Positions 1-9,700 of a stretch of 64,000 nt of DNA are shown one piece after another. How positions within the stretch are numbered: position 1 is the stretch's first letter; every line of letters begins with the position of its first letter. Both the position numbers and the translations under genes were made by a program. The DNA comes from Apus apus (Eukaryota; Chordata; Aves; Apodiformes; Apodidae), in assembly GCF_020740795.1 (NCBI RefSeq), contig NC_067286.1, positions 305,990 to 369,989 of the forward strand, given 5' to 3'. The notes beneath the pieces were generated by a model that was not told where the DNA came from, did not search any database, and saw only the letters and a list, made by a program, of their open reading frames with translations.

Positions 1-2121
1 CTGAGCTCGCTGCCAGCTGCCCACCGAAATTCCCACCTCCCTGCCTGCACTTCCAGGTATTTTTGTTTGGTTGGTTGTGTTTTCTGTGTGTGTTTATTTG
101 CCCTTGCACCTGGAGACGCTGGGCAACGGGGAGGCAAAGCTCAGCCCACATTTGGGGTGAGTACCAGCAGGCAGGTGCTGGACCCCCGGCTCTGTGGGAG
201 GGTTTGGGGGGTTGCTGGGGGTTCATTGGGCTCGCTGAGGGCCAGAAGGGCTCTGCTGCTTGCTCCCTGCTTGCTCCTGGCCATGGGCTGGGAAGCAAGG
301 GCTTGCTGGCCACTGCCCAACAGCCCGGAGCTGTTGCTGCAATCCTGTGAGCTGTTTGTCCCAAGGGGCCTGTCCCTTCCCTTCCCTGCTCCCCCGCTGG
401 GTGCATTTACCCCAGATTTGCTCTCCCTGCTCTCACAGACCTCACCCCCATCCTGTGTCCGCTGTTCCTGCAGGCACACACCAGGATCTGGTTCCGAGAG
501 GCAAAAAAAGCTCCAATTGCCCTTTGGGGAGACATGGGAGGTTTTGGGGTGGGGCAGAGAGGTGGGGGCTGCTCCTCCCACTCCAACTGCATCCTGATCC
601 TGACAGGGATATGGGATTGGGATCACCCTGGGGGCCTCTGGGCTGCAGAGTATCCCTCGAAAGACACTCCCCAGGATTTTGGGCATGTGTTGGCTGTTGT
701 GGTGGGGGGAAGAGCTCCGGGAAGGCAAGGGGGTGTGAACAGTGAGCCTGTGCCAGATGGGCACCAAATCCTTCCCCGGGGCAGCAACATGCCGTGGGGA
801 ATTTGGGCAGAACCCAGCTGGATCCTGCTCCTGCCGGGGTCAGGGAGAGAGCGGGAAGAGGTGGGAGCTGCTGCCAGAGCTGTGAGGCCTCCTGGGAGGT
901 CAGAGCGATGGGGTCGAGCAGAGCTTGGCTGCCCTTTCACGAGGCTTCTCGACCCCCTCCAGTGGATGGGGACGATTGGTCGGTGTCCTGGCAGGCACGG
1001 GCAGCGAGCGGCCCCGTTTCAACTGGGGGCAGGAGCTGATTTGTTCGTATGGGAAGCAGCAGAGGAATAAATGATTCACCCGGGGCTCCATGCCAGAGAT
1101 TCTGCAACGAACAACGGCTGTGTTTTGTAGGCAGGATTTCTGACATCTTATTCATGAATGTGGCTTCTTGGCAGGAACCTGATGTTCTTGGGGAGGGAAA
1201 AAAGGCTTTTTATCCCATCCCCGTGGGGACCCAGCCCAGAGGTCTGGAGCCTGCGGAAGATGAGGAGCGCGAAGGCTCCAGCGAGCTGGAAAACGGGAAG
1301 CTGGGCTGACCACAACCTTGAAGCTCGCCAGATGGGCTGCAGCCAGGATCTTCTGTAGAGGCTTGCCTGGGTCACTTGGACACGGCTGTAGCCGGGCAGC
1401 CGAGTGCCGTGTGCGGGAGCCCCAGAGGCACAAGGATCGCTGCCCCTTTCCCAGCCAGCCCTTCCACAGGGGGAAGGGATGGCTGGCACAACGGCTTGGA
1501 GCTGGGAAAGCTTTGGGGGAGGCAAGAGGCAGGGGTAACCATCTCACTTCACCCCAAAGACAGCCCTGCCTGGCTGGTGTCCCCATCCCCTGGCGGTCCC
1601 AGTGCCACCCCATCGCTCAGGGCTGAGTTGTGGGGCTCTCCTGCAGCTTGGGATGGAGCCCCACCACCCCCAGCTTCCGCATCCCTCTGGAAGCCTGGCC
1701 TGGCCTGTGCTGCTCCGTGTGGATACACAGTCATGTTCGAGCCTATTTACTCAAACCTTCTACACAGCCCCTGCCCCCCCACCCCAAATCAAGCTTGCTC
1801 TCAGGTCTGCCTGCTCCTACCCCCCTCCCAAGGGCTGGTGAGGATGGGGATGCTCCCAGTGACACCCAACAAAGATGAAGTGCTGCCTCCATCCTTGGGG
1901 TGAGCCTCACAAGCGCTTGGCATTCCATATGGATGCCTCTTCCCAAGTACCTGGGTTCACTGAGCCTGGCATATCCTTGAGCATGATCTCCATGATCCTC
2001 CATGCCCAGGAACACTTTCCCTCTCTAGGCATGTCCTGAGGGCAGACACTCTCAGCCAGCCAAGCTGAGTGGGAGGACCCTGAACCACCCCACCTTCCCA
2101 AATACAACCAAGCTGGGGCAA
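1..2121. other. Intergenic DNA, no gene supported
   Basis: I see no exon with homology and flanking splice sites on either strand here. Other members of the IFITM cluster would be expected further left in birds, but no second CD225-type exon is present in this stretch. Open frames here are short and GC-driven, with no recognisable domain. Confidence 0.6.
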
Positions 2122-2135
2122 AAGTGAAAGAAAAC

Positions 2136-2141
2136 TTTATT
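2136..2141 (-). terminator. Poly(A) signal of the IFITM3-like gene
   Basis: AATAAA on the minus strand lies about 280 bp past the IFITM stop codon. No closer canonical signal is seen, so it probably defines the 3' end of that gene. Confidence 0.75.
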
Positions 2142-2421
2142 TGTAACAGGAATTCTCTGTGCTTCTCCTTAGGATTATTCCTAGAGATACTTGGGGCTAC
2201 AAAACCAGAGTGAAGCGGAGGTGTCTCCAGGTACTTCCAGAGAGGGCAACACTAGGAGCCCTCAGAGAGGACTTAGTGGAGGCTTTAAGCAGCAAGGAAA
2301 GTGGGACCCCGGCGGACTCCAGGGGCTGCATGGAGGACATACATCCCCCCCGTGCCTGAGGGGCGAGGGGGCTCCTGGCAGGTGGAGGGGGGGATGGTCT
2401 GCCCACGGAGCATGGGAGAGG

Positions 2422-3368
2422 CTAAGTGGAGCCGAGATAGGTGTGATCCGTAAACTGGTTGTTGTAGCGGATGAAGGTGATGGTGCCGCTGGCGAGCAGG
2501 GCGATGATGAGGATGACGAGCAGGATGTTGAGCAGCAGGGCCGTGATGTTCAGGTACTTGGCGGTGGAGCCGTAGCTGAGGGCCCCGCTGAAGTCACCCA
2601 GGAGTTTTCGGTCCCTGGACTGGGGGGAGGCAGAGGGGAGAGTCAGTGGGGCTGGGAGGAGCCAGCAGAGGGAGATGCCCCGGGGGGCTGCGGGCTGCAG
2701 CCAGGTGGGAGAGGTGCTGGGAGGGCTGTGCAAGCCTGAGCTGGGTTGAGCTCCCACCCAGAACACTAGGAGTAACCTGGCGTGCCAACTGCCCCAAAGC
2801 CTGCCAGAGCTTCCAGTCAGGGCTCTGTGGGGCCAGGGCTGCATGGGCTGGGGGAGCTCTGTGTGGTCCATTGGGCACCCTCGGGTCTGGGTCTCTGGGG
2901 GATCCATGGGGTTCTCTGAGCTTGGGGGCTTCCATGGGGTCCACAGGTTTCCCGGGGCCTGGGGACACTGTGGGCTCCATGGGGCACCCCAAAGTGGGGG
3001 CTCTGTGCAGTCCACAGAACTCCCTGATTTTGGGGTCTCTATGGGGTCCATGGGTCTCCCTGGTCTCAGGGGCTCAGAGGGCTCCCCGGGACCACCCCCA
3101 CCGCACCGCACAGGAGATGCCAGGGCTCCCGCCGTCCCCCTGGCCCCCCGGGGGACCCTCTCACCTTGACGGAGAAGACGAAGGCCAGGAAGCCCAGGCA
3201 GCAGAAGTTGGCATACAGCGTCGTGCAGAGGGACCAGACCAGATGGTCGCGGGGAGGCGGCTGCGGCTGCGGCTCCACCGTCACCACCGCGCTCCGGGGC
3301 AGCTTATCCATGTCCAGATCCTCGGAGAGGGGCTCGTAGGGCGGCAGCGCTGGCGCGGGTCGCTCCAT
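2422..3368 (-). CDS. IFITM3: Interferon-induced transmembrane protein, IFITM3-like
   Basis: Two coding exons, 3165-3368 (68 codons) and 2422-2619 (65 codons plus stop), joined by a phase-0 GT-AG intron at the position typical of IFITM genes. The product is 133 residues. It is a CD225 protein: variable N-terminus, intramembrane helix about 44-66, conserved loop, and C-terminal membrane segment about 95-118. Visible motifs are an endocytic YxxL (YEPL, residues 11-14), a double cysteine C56-C57 plus C48 for palmitoylation, and GxxxG at 76-80. IFITM3 proteins act in endosomal membranes to block fusion of entering viruses. The residue matching human C105 is tyrosine (Y90). Position next to B4GALNT4 and the long N-terminus favour the chicken IFITM3 lineage over IFITM1 or IFITM5. 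The family is certain; the exact paralogue number is less so. The start is the ATG at 3368-3366. Confidence 0.92.
2840..3110. repeat. Irregular minisatellite inside the IFITM intron
   Basis: Degenerate repeats built around 'ggggtcCATGGGG' and 'tggggtctct' fill about half of the 545 bp intron. The CATGGG core recurs near 2904, 2932, 2977 and 3048, so the spacing is irregular. It keeps long frames open on both strands without any protein homology. Confidence 0.6.
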
Positions 3369-3422
3369 TGCGGCGGGTCGCGGCTCGGCGGGGGCTGCGG
3401 GAGCGGGCCGGGAGGCAGGACG

Positions 3423-3436
3423 AGTTTCGTTTCCCC
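3423..3436 (-). promoter_or_regulatory. ISRE-like element upstream of the IFITM start
   Basis: The minus strand reads GGGGAAACGAAACT, about 55 bp upstream of the IFITM ATG. It resembles an interferon-stimulated response element (GAAANNGAAACT) but has one base, not two, between the GAAA half-sites. It sits where an ISRE would be expected, but the short spacing could weaken or abolish ISGF3/IRF binding. Confidence 0.45.
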
Positions 3437-3534
3437 GGGACGCAGGACTGGGCTGACCGGCAAGTCCGGGCCCCCTTGCCAGGGAGTGTCCCCCGCCCCT
3501 CCGAGCGGCAAGCGGCCGTCCCTCCTGGCTGCTT

Positions 3535-4068
3535 CTTCGTACCCGTCTTGCTGTATCTCCTTCCTTCCTTGTTCACTTCTTTCCCCCCTTGTTTACGCCT
3601 CCTTTCTTCAGCCTGATCTTTCCCTCTTTCTTCACCCTCTTCTTTGTCCCCTTCTTCGCCCCGTTCTTCACCCCTTTCTTTGCTCCCCCCTTCTTTTTGT
3701 GCCCCTTTTTTCTTTGGCCCCATTTTCCTTGTGCCCTTCTTTATTCATCCCGTTCTTTGCCCCCTTCTTTATTCCTTTTCTATCACATTCTTTCTTCCTT
3801 CTCTCCTTGTCCACTTCTTTGCCCTTTCTTTTTTCCCCTTCTTTCTTTCCCCCCTTCATTCCTTCTACCCCTTCTTTGTCCCATTCCTCCTTTTCCACTT
3901 CTTCACCCCCTTTTTCTTTCCCCTCTTATTTGCCCCCTTGTTTTCCCCTTCTTTCTTTACCTCATTCTTTCCCCTTTCTTTCTTTGTCCCCTTCTTTCCT
4001 CATCCCCCTCTTTACCTGCCTCTTTGCCCCCTTTTTTCCTTCCCCCTGTATCTGTTCCCTTTTCTGTC
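3535..4068. repeat. Pyrimidine-rich low-complexity tract
   Basis: About 530 bp made almost entirely of C and T on the plus strand, with recurrent CTTCTTT, CCCCTTC and TTTCTTT units and few purines. It lies 170-700 bp upstream of the IFITM start codon, so it is purine-rich on the IFITM sense strand. It explains the long Pro/Phe/Ser/Leu frames seen here, which are not genes. Confidence 0.85.
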
Positions 4069-4687
4069 CCCACCCTGGGGTGGCCATCTGGGGTGAACCA
4101 CGAGCATTTGGGGGTGCTTGGTGCGGACACCCCAGACAAGCAGGGATCCCCTTGTGCCCCTCTCCCGCAGTCTGGATTTTTGGGGGGAGCGGTGGAAGCC
4201 AAGGGGGCTGCAGCTTCAGGGTCCCTCAATTTTCTGACTCCATGGAGACAGGCTGTGGGCAGAGGCGGCCCTGGCTGGGATCATCATCCCCTCGTGGATC
4301 GCTGCTCCCTTCATTTTTGGAGGAGGGTTTTTCCTGGAATAGTCGGGGCTGAGCAGATCCCTGGCGTGGGCCTGGAGTCATGCAAAGTGCTTGGCTCTGG
4401 CCCTGCCTGTGGAATTCCCGAAATCCTGCTGCTGTGGGGGAAGAGCTGCTTTGGGCAGCACCTTGATGGGCCAAGTTTGTTCCCCCTGGCTCTGTCCCCT
4501 CTGAGTGACAGCCCAGTACAGGGTCCCAGCAGCCGGGGAAAAACCCTGCTCTTGCCGAGGGACCCAAGTCCAGGTCCAGCCCCCACAAATATGGGATGGT
4601 GTCACTTGTTGGGGACATGGTTTGGGACCCATGAAAAGCCCTGTGCTGGGTCCCCAGTGTCCTCCACAGGGCAATTCCCTTCTCTCA

Positions 4688-5030
4688 CTATGACACCAAC
4701 TGGCCTTTGTAGGACAACAGTCTATTCACTTAGTTAATAACTATTAACTTTGTTAAATTCAGGGACAGCTCTACCCTGGGAATAGGGACTTTGCTTCTCA
4801 GAAGTTACAAGCTGTCCCCAAGGGATAACAGATGCCTTGAGAAAACCAAGATGATGTCAGCACCCTGAACCTCTGATACATCGGAAGAGTGGCTGGGAGT
4901 GATTAGTTAACTGGGCTTGTGTCTAGAGGGTACAGGGATGTAAAAGCGCATTCGGGGGGTCCCAGCTGAGCTGGGCCTCCTCACAAGTAGCAAGATTTGC
5001 TCTTGTCATTCCATACTTCATGCCCCAGCA
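4688..5030 (+). mobile_element. Possible degraded solo LTR (fossil)
   Basis: A block richer in A and T than its flanks, with a TAAAAG TATA-like box near 4940 followed by a GC-rich start-like region. The layout resembles a bird endogenous-retrovirus LTR. I see no internal coding region and no clear terminal duplications, and I cannot name a family. It could equally be unique intergenic DNA. Confidence 0.25.
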
Positions 5031-5334
5031 TCTCTCCTTGGTTGGCATGGGCCAGTCATTGATTTTTTCGCGATGTCCTAGCAGCATTCCCAAACCTCCT
5101 GAGCCCCTCCAGGGCTGCTGGTGGGATGGGAAGAGGCTGAACTTGGGTCCCCTGGCCCGAGGCTGGGCAAAGAGGCAGCCACCCCCGCTCCCTTTGCTAG
5201 GGAGATGCAAAAACCAGGGGGAATAAGGGCTTCCTCCTCCTGCCGGGGCAGCCCTGCCAGCCCCCGCTGCCAGGCTCGGGGCGGGTCCGCTTCCCAACGA
5301 GCCCCGAGCTCGCCGCTTTCCCCGCCTCTTTGTC

Positions 5335-5370
5335 TATTTGGCTTAATTACGAGCTAATTAATACCTTCCA
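5335..5370. promoter_or_regulatory. Paired homeodomain-type TAATTA sites
   Basis: TTAATTA at about 5343 and CTAATTAATA at about 5354 lie 11 bp apart in otherwise GC-rich DNA, about 1.2 kb upstream of the B4GALNT4 start. The arrangement suits paired homeodomain binding. It is a candidate only. Confidence 0.3.
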
Positions 5371-5689
5371 GATCCGTAAGGCAACGGAACGCAGGGACGC
5401 GCAAGCCAGAGCAGTGCTGCCCTCTAGTTTTCCCGGCGGTGAGTGTATTTTTTTTCTCTAAAACGGATTTCTCGCGTGTTTTTTTTTTTTTTTGTCCGAG
5501 CCGCGGGCCGCAGCGAGGAGGAGCCGCTGCCTCAACTTGTGGAGCGGGAAAGGAGTTTTAAAAAAATATAATAAATTAAAATTCGGGTGTTTTTCGCCAC
5601 GGCGCTTGGGAGGGAAAAACCAGCCCGTGCAGCGGGGGAGTGAGTTGTGGCCGGTCTCAGCCCGGCTGAGCAACCCGGCCCGGCGGGCA

Positions 5690-6740
5690 GGACCTGACGG
5701 CGAGGCCTGGGGCCGTCAGCGTCATTAGGTCTTGTTGTTAATTACCGTTCAGCTTCGCACAGGGCGAGCGACGGCCTTCACGCTGCCAGGCGGAGCCGGC
5801 AGCTGAGGCGGCCCCGGGGGTCCCAGCCCCCTTAGGGTCCCTACACCCAGTGAGGGGGATCCCAGCCCCCCATGGCCCCGGGGGTCCCCGCACACAGCAG
5901 GGGAGGAGCAGGGGGGATCCTGGCACCAGCGGGGGGCATCAGGCACCCGCCCGCGGATCGAGCCGGGCCCCGCAGTCTCCGCCACCGGGGAACGCACCAT
6001 CCGGGCGGCGGGGGGAAGGAACCCGACGGGGCGGCCACGCCGAGGCCCGCGTCCCCCGTCCCGCCGGCCTGGCCGGGCCCCGCGGCACGGAGCGCCCTCC
6101 CTGCCCCCCGCTCGCCCTCCGCCCGGGGCGGGGGTCCCGCCGCCCCGCGCTCCCGCCGCCCCCCGCCCCGCATGGCCTCGCCCGCCGCGGGGCCGGCCCG
6201 TTGGCCTGAGACGCGCGGCGCCTCGGCAGGCTCCGCCCCCGCGGGGCGCCCATTGGCCGCAGGTCGGCGCCTCGCGCCTCGCGATTGGCCGGAGGCGCCG
6301 TCGCTCTGGCGAAGGGGGCGGGCCCGGCGGGGCGGGGCGGGGGCCGGACGCCGCTCATTCATTCCCAGGCGCGGGGGCTGGCGCGCCGGGCGGCGGCGAT
6401 GCGGGGGGCGGCCGGGGGGCACCGGGGGGCCGGCGGGCACCGCGTGGCCGGGGGGCACTGCGCCGAGCCCCGCCGCCGCCGCCCCGCTGCCGGCCCGTAA
6501 CCAGCGGGCTCGGCGGGGGGACCGATGGGCCGGGGGTAGGCCGGCGGCGGCAGGGGGGGCGATGCGGGCGGCAGGATGCCGCGGCTCCCGGTGAAGAAGC
6601 TCCGGAAGCAGCTGAAGCTGCTGCTGCTGCTGGTGCTGCTCACCTTCGCCGTCTGGTTCACCTACCTCCACATCAGCCTGGTGCGCCAGGGCCGCGCCCT
6701 GCGCCTCCCCTTCGGCTACGGCAGAGGTAACGGTTCCCCC
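5690..6740 (+). promoter_or_regulatory. B4GALNT4: CpG-island promoter and 5' exon of B4GALNT4
   Basis: Dense CpG, Sp1-type GGGGCGGGG boxes near 6315-6345, and two inverted CCAAT boxes (ATTGG at 6252-6256 and 6283-6287, 31 bp apart, about three helical turns) just upstream of exon 1. This is a typical TATA-less housekeeping-style promoter. The transcription start probably lies between about 6300 and 6500. Confidence 0.8.
6562..6594 (+). other. Upstream ORF overlapping the B4GALNT4 start
   Basis: ATG at 6562 opens a 10-codon frame ending in TGA at 6592-6594, out of frame with and overlapping the main ATG at 6576. A second mini-frame, ATG at 6525 to TAG at 6537-6539, sits just before it. If the transcript starts upstream, both could lower or regulate translation of B4GALNT4. 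Confidence 0.5.
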
Positions 6741-9700
6741 ACGTCTCTTCCCCCCCTCACAGTCGGGGGGAGCAGTGGCGGGGCCCTTCCGGACCCCCGT
6801 CACCCCTCGGTGGGGTTTGGGGTCTGCCCTCGAAGGTGGTGGGTGCCCTCTACCAGTCCGGGCTTTCAGAGCATCCTCCTGGCTCTGCTGCCCTCCCAGC
6901 TCCCCAGGGACGACACCCCCTTGCCCCCCCAGTTCCCCCGGGGGTGTGGGACCCCCCGCTCCCACCATCGCCCAGCACCCCGGGATAGGACCCCCGCCCC
7001 CTCCATCCTCCACCGCCCAGGTGTTTTGGGGAGAGCGGGACCCCACCTCAGCCCCGCGCCCTTGCGCTGCGCTTTCAGGGATGGGGAAACCGGAGGAGAC
7101 CCAGGAGGGACCCCAAACCGCCTGGGGGTTCTTCATTCCCCCCCTCGATCGGCTCCGTCCTCATTTCTGTGCTCGCCGCTTGGCTGCGGTGACAAAGAAA
7201 ACCATTTATAGCCGCTGGGAAGGGGCAAGCCCAGCACTCCCGTCCCTTCCCAACACTTTCCCAGCCCGTGCTGCTTCATCGGGAAAAAAAAAATAAACAG
7301 ATCCTTCCTCCTCCAGCCCTCGGGATGCAGCCGGAGATGCTCCCAGGGCCGCTCCCGAGGGGCAGGCACTAGCACTCGCCCTATCCCGGCGCCGAGGTTA
7401 ATCGCTCCCGGTTTTACCCTCGCAGACCTTCTTGGGCGGCATAAAAGCTACATGGAATATTCGCCGGGTGAAGCTGGAGCGGTGACGTTTGTGGTGGGGC
7501 TGAACTCGCCGAGCGGTTTTTGGTTTTTGTCCTAAAATAATGAGAAAGAAATGTGAGTCGGTGCTTATTTAGGCAAGAACTGGCTCTCTGGAGCGGGTCG
7601 GGTCAGACCCTGGAGGCTGCTGGAGTCTCTCTGCCGGCAAACCCCGAGATTCCCACCGCAGCAGCGTGAGCCTGCACATTTTGGGGCCTTACGGCTAAAT
7701 GGGGATAATGCTCGTTAAGAGAAGCAGGAAATGAGGCTGCTCGTGCATCGCCTGGGAGGAGGGGATCGCGGGAGCCTGTCCCGCTCCTGTCCCGCCGTCC
7801 GTGGGAAAGCCGCCAGTCAAACCGCGGTGATCCCGATGCTCAGGAGCGCCGGGTCCGCCCTCTCCCGGGACCGGCATCCTGGAGCAGGGGGGAGATAGTG
7901 CGGGATCGCCGTCCCTGCGGGATGGCTGGCTGTGAAAAACCGTGGATCAGGATCCTCCCGGGGTCGGGATGCAGCGGCGGGGGCTCCAGCGGGGCAGAAC
8001 GCACCGAGCCCTGCCCGTGTGCCAGTCCCCGCTCCCCTCCGACCTGCCCTGCATCCCGGCCCCTCGGGATGCTCCGAGGGGGACCCGGAGGGTTTGCTGC
8101 AGCAGCCGGGAGAGGCTCAGCCCTGCTCCGGCTCCTAGTGGGAAAACCCTGCGGCTGGAGGGGGTCTGTGGGAGATGGGGAAAGACATGGGGATGGCACA
8201 ACGGGGTCATGGTCTGGGATGTTTCCCCCTCCACCTTGTTGGAGTTAAAGACATCTTTGTGCCATGGTGGGGGGAATAGTTTGTGTCCAATGGCCTGGGG
8301 TTCCTGCTGTGGAAGAGATGGGCTTGGCTCCCCTCCAGCTCCCAGCTTAGGCAGGAGACACCCCCCAGGCCATTGGCATGTGTTATGTTCCCAAGGGAAA
8401 GCAGCTGATACTCGATATTCCCTGAGGCTTAGTGGGTGTCCCTGGGCTGGGGTGATCTGGGGTGAGGGTCACTGTGCCCTGCTGGCTCCATGTCTCCTTC
8501 CTTCTCCTGGATCCTTGGGATCTGTGGGGAGCTCTGGTGAGTCCTGCTTTCAGATCCCATAGGGATGGAAGCAGGAATTGGTGGCAGGAGAAGCCGTGGG
8601 GTCTTCCATCATCACTGCAGGGTTCTGTGCTCCAAAAGGTGTCTGGGATTTTGGCCCCCATGAGCCCGACCCTGCCTGCCTGCTGCTGAGGCTGCCCGGT
8701 GTGTCAGCTGGCAGAGGGGGTCTGGAAAAGGGCAATTCCCATTAAATGAAGTGTCACCTGCAGAGATATTGCTGGAGGGTGATGGTGCAGGGCATGAGGC
8801 TTTTTGGTCGTCTGGGGAGGTGCAAGGTGGGGAGGACCAGGCCAATGGTGGCAGGGGAGTCTGTGCAGGCTGGGGAGCACAGCAAACGTGCGGGAGGGTT
8901 ATCCAGGGGGTACCAGTGTCCCCTTGGCTGTCACTCCTGGAGCACCTGGGGACTTGGCTGGCAACTGTCTTGGTGGTATGTCCCTGGTGAAATAACCCCC
9001 CCTTTTCTATCTTCTACAAGTAGATAATTACCCTTCTCTGCCTAATTGAACACACACATTCCTCATCTGGAATAATGAGGCCATTACGGTGTTCTCCCAG
9101 CTGGAAACCGCTCGGAGTCAATGGGGTGGAAACGCTGGCGTGCCAGGTGGGAAGGCAAAAGGAGAGGAAAGGAAGAAAGGGGGGGAAAAATGACAGTGAG
9201 AAGGGCATGTGGGCAGGGGTGGGGGCTGCCCTGCCACCCACTGGCTGGGGAGGGGGTTTGGCACGTGCTGGGAGCCAGATTTGGCAGGGTGTGTGTCGTG
9301 GGGTGTGTGTTGTGGGTGCTGAAGCCAACTCCCAGCTGGAGCAGGAGGAAAACCCAGCCGGGTTGTTGATCCCCACAGGCTGCATGTCTGGCTGCCTGGG
9401 TCTTCCTGGACACGGTTTGGAAGAGCTGCTGGCACACGGGAGCAGGGACACCCCCTGTGTGGCCAGGGGCTCCCCAGAGCACTCTGAGCCTTGTCCTTGC
9501 CTGTCCTTCCCAGGCCCTGTCCCATGGGATCTGACACAGGGAAAGCAGGAAGGAGAAGAGCCCCTCTTCTTTGGGATCTGGCACAGGGAGAGATGGAGGG
9601 AGAAGGTTCCCTCTCTCCTTTGGGATCTGGCACAGGGAGAAGGTTCAGGATGGTACTTGGCTGCATTTTCCCTGAGCTGCCAGGGATAACGTGGCTCTTT

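Noticed and set aside
2646-4352. 568-codon open frame on the plus strand
   Set aside because: It is antisense to the IFITM gene and then runs through the minisatellite and the polypyrimidine tract. The translation is low complexity without any domain.
5841-7136. 431-codon open frame on the minus strand
   Set aside because: It lies entirely antisense to the B4GALNT4 CpG island and first exon. GC-rich DNA has few stop codons; composition is Pro/Arg/Gly/Ala with no homology.
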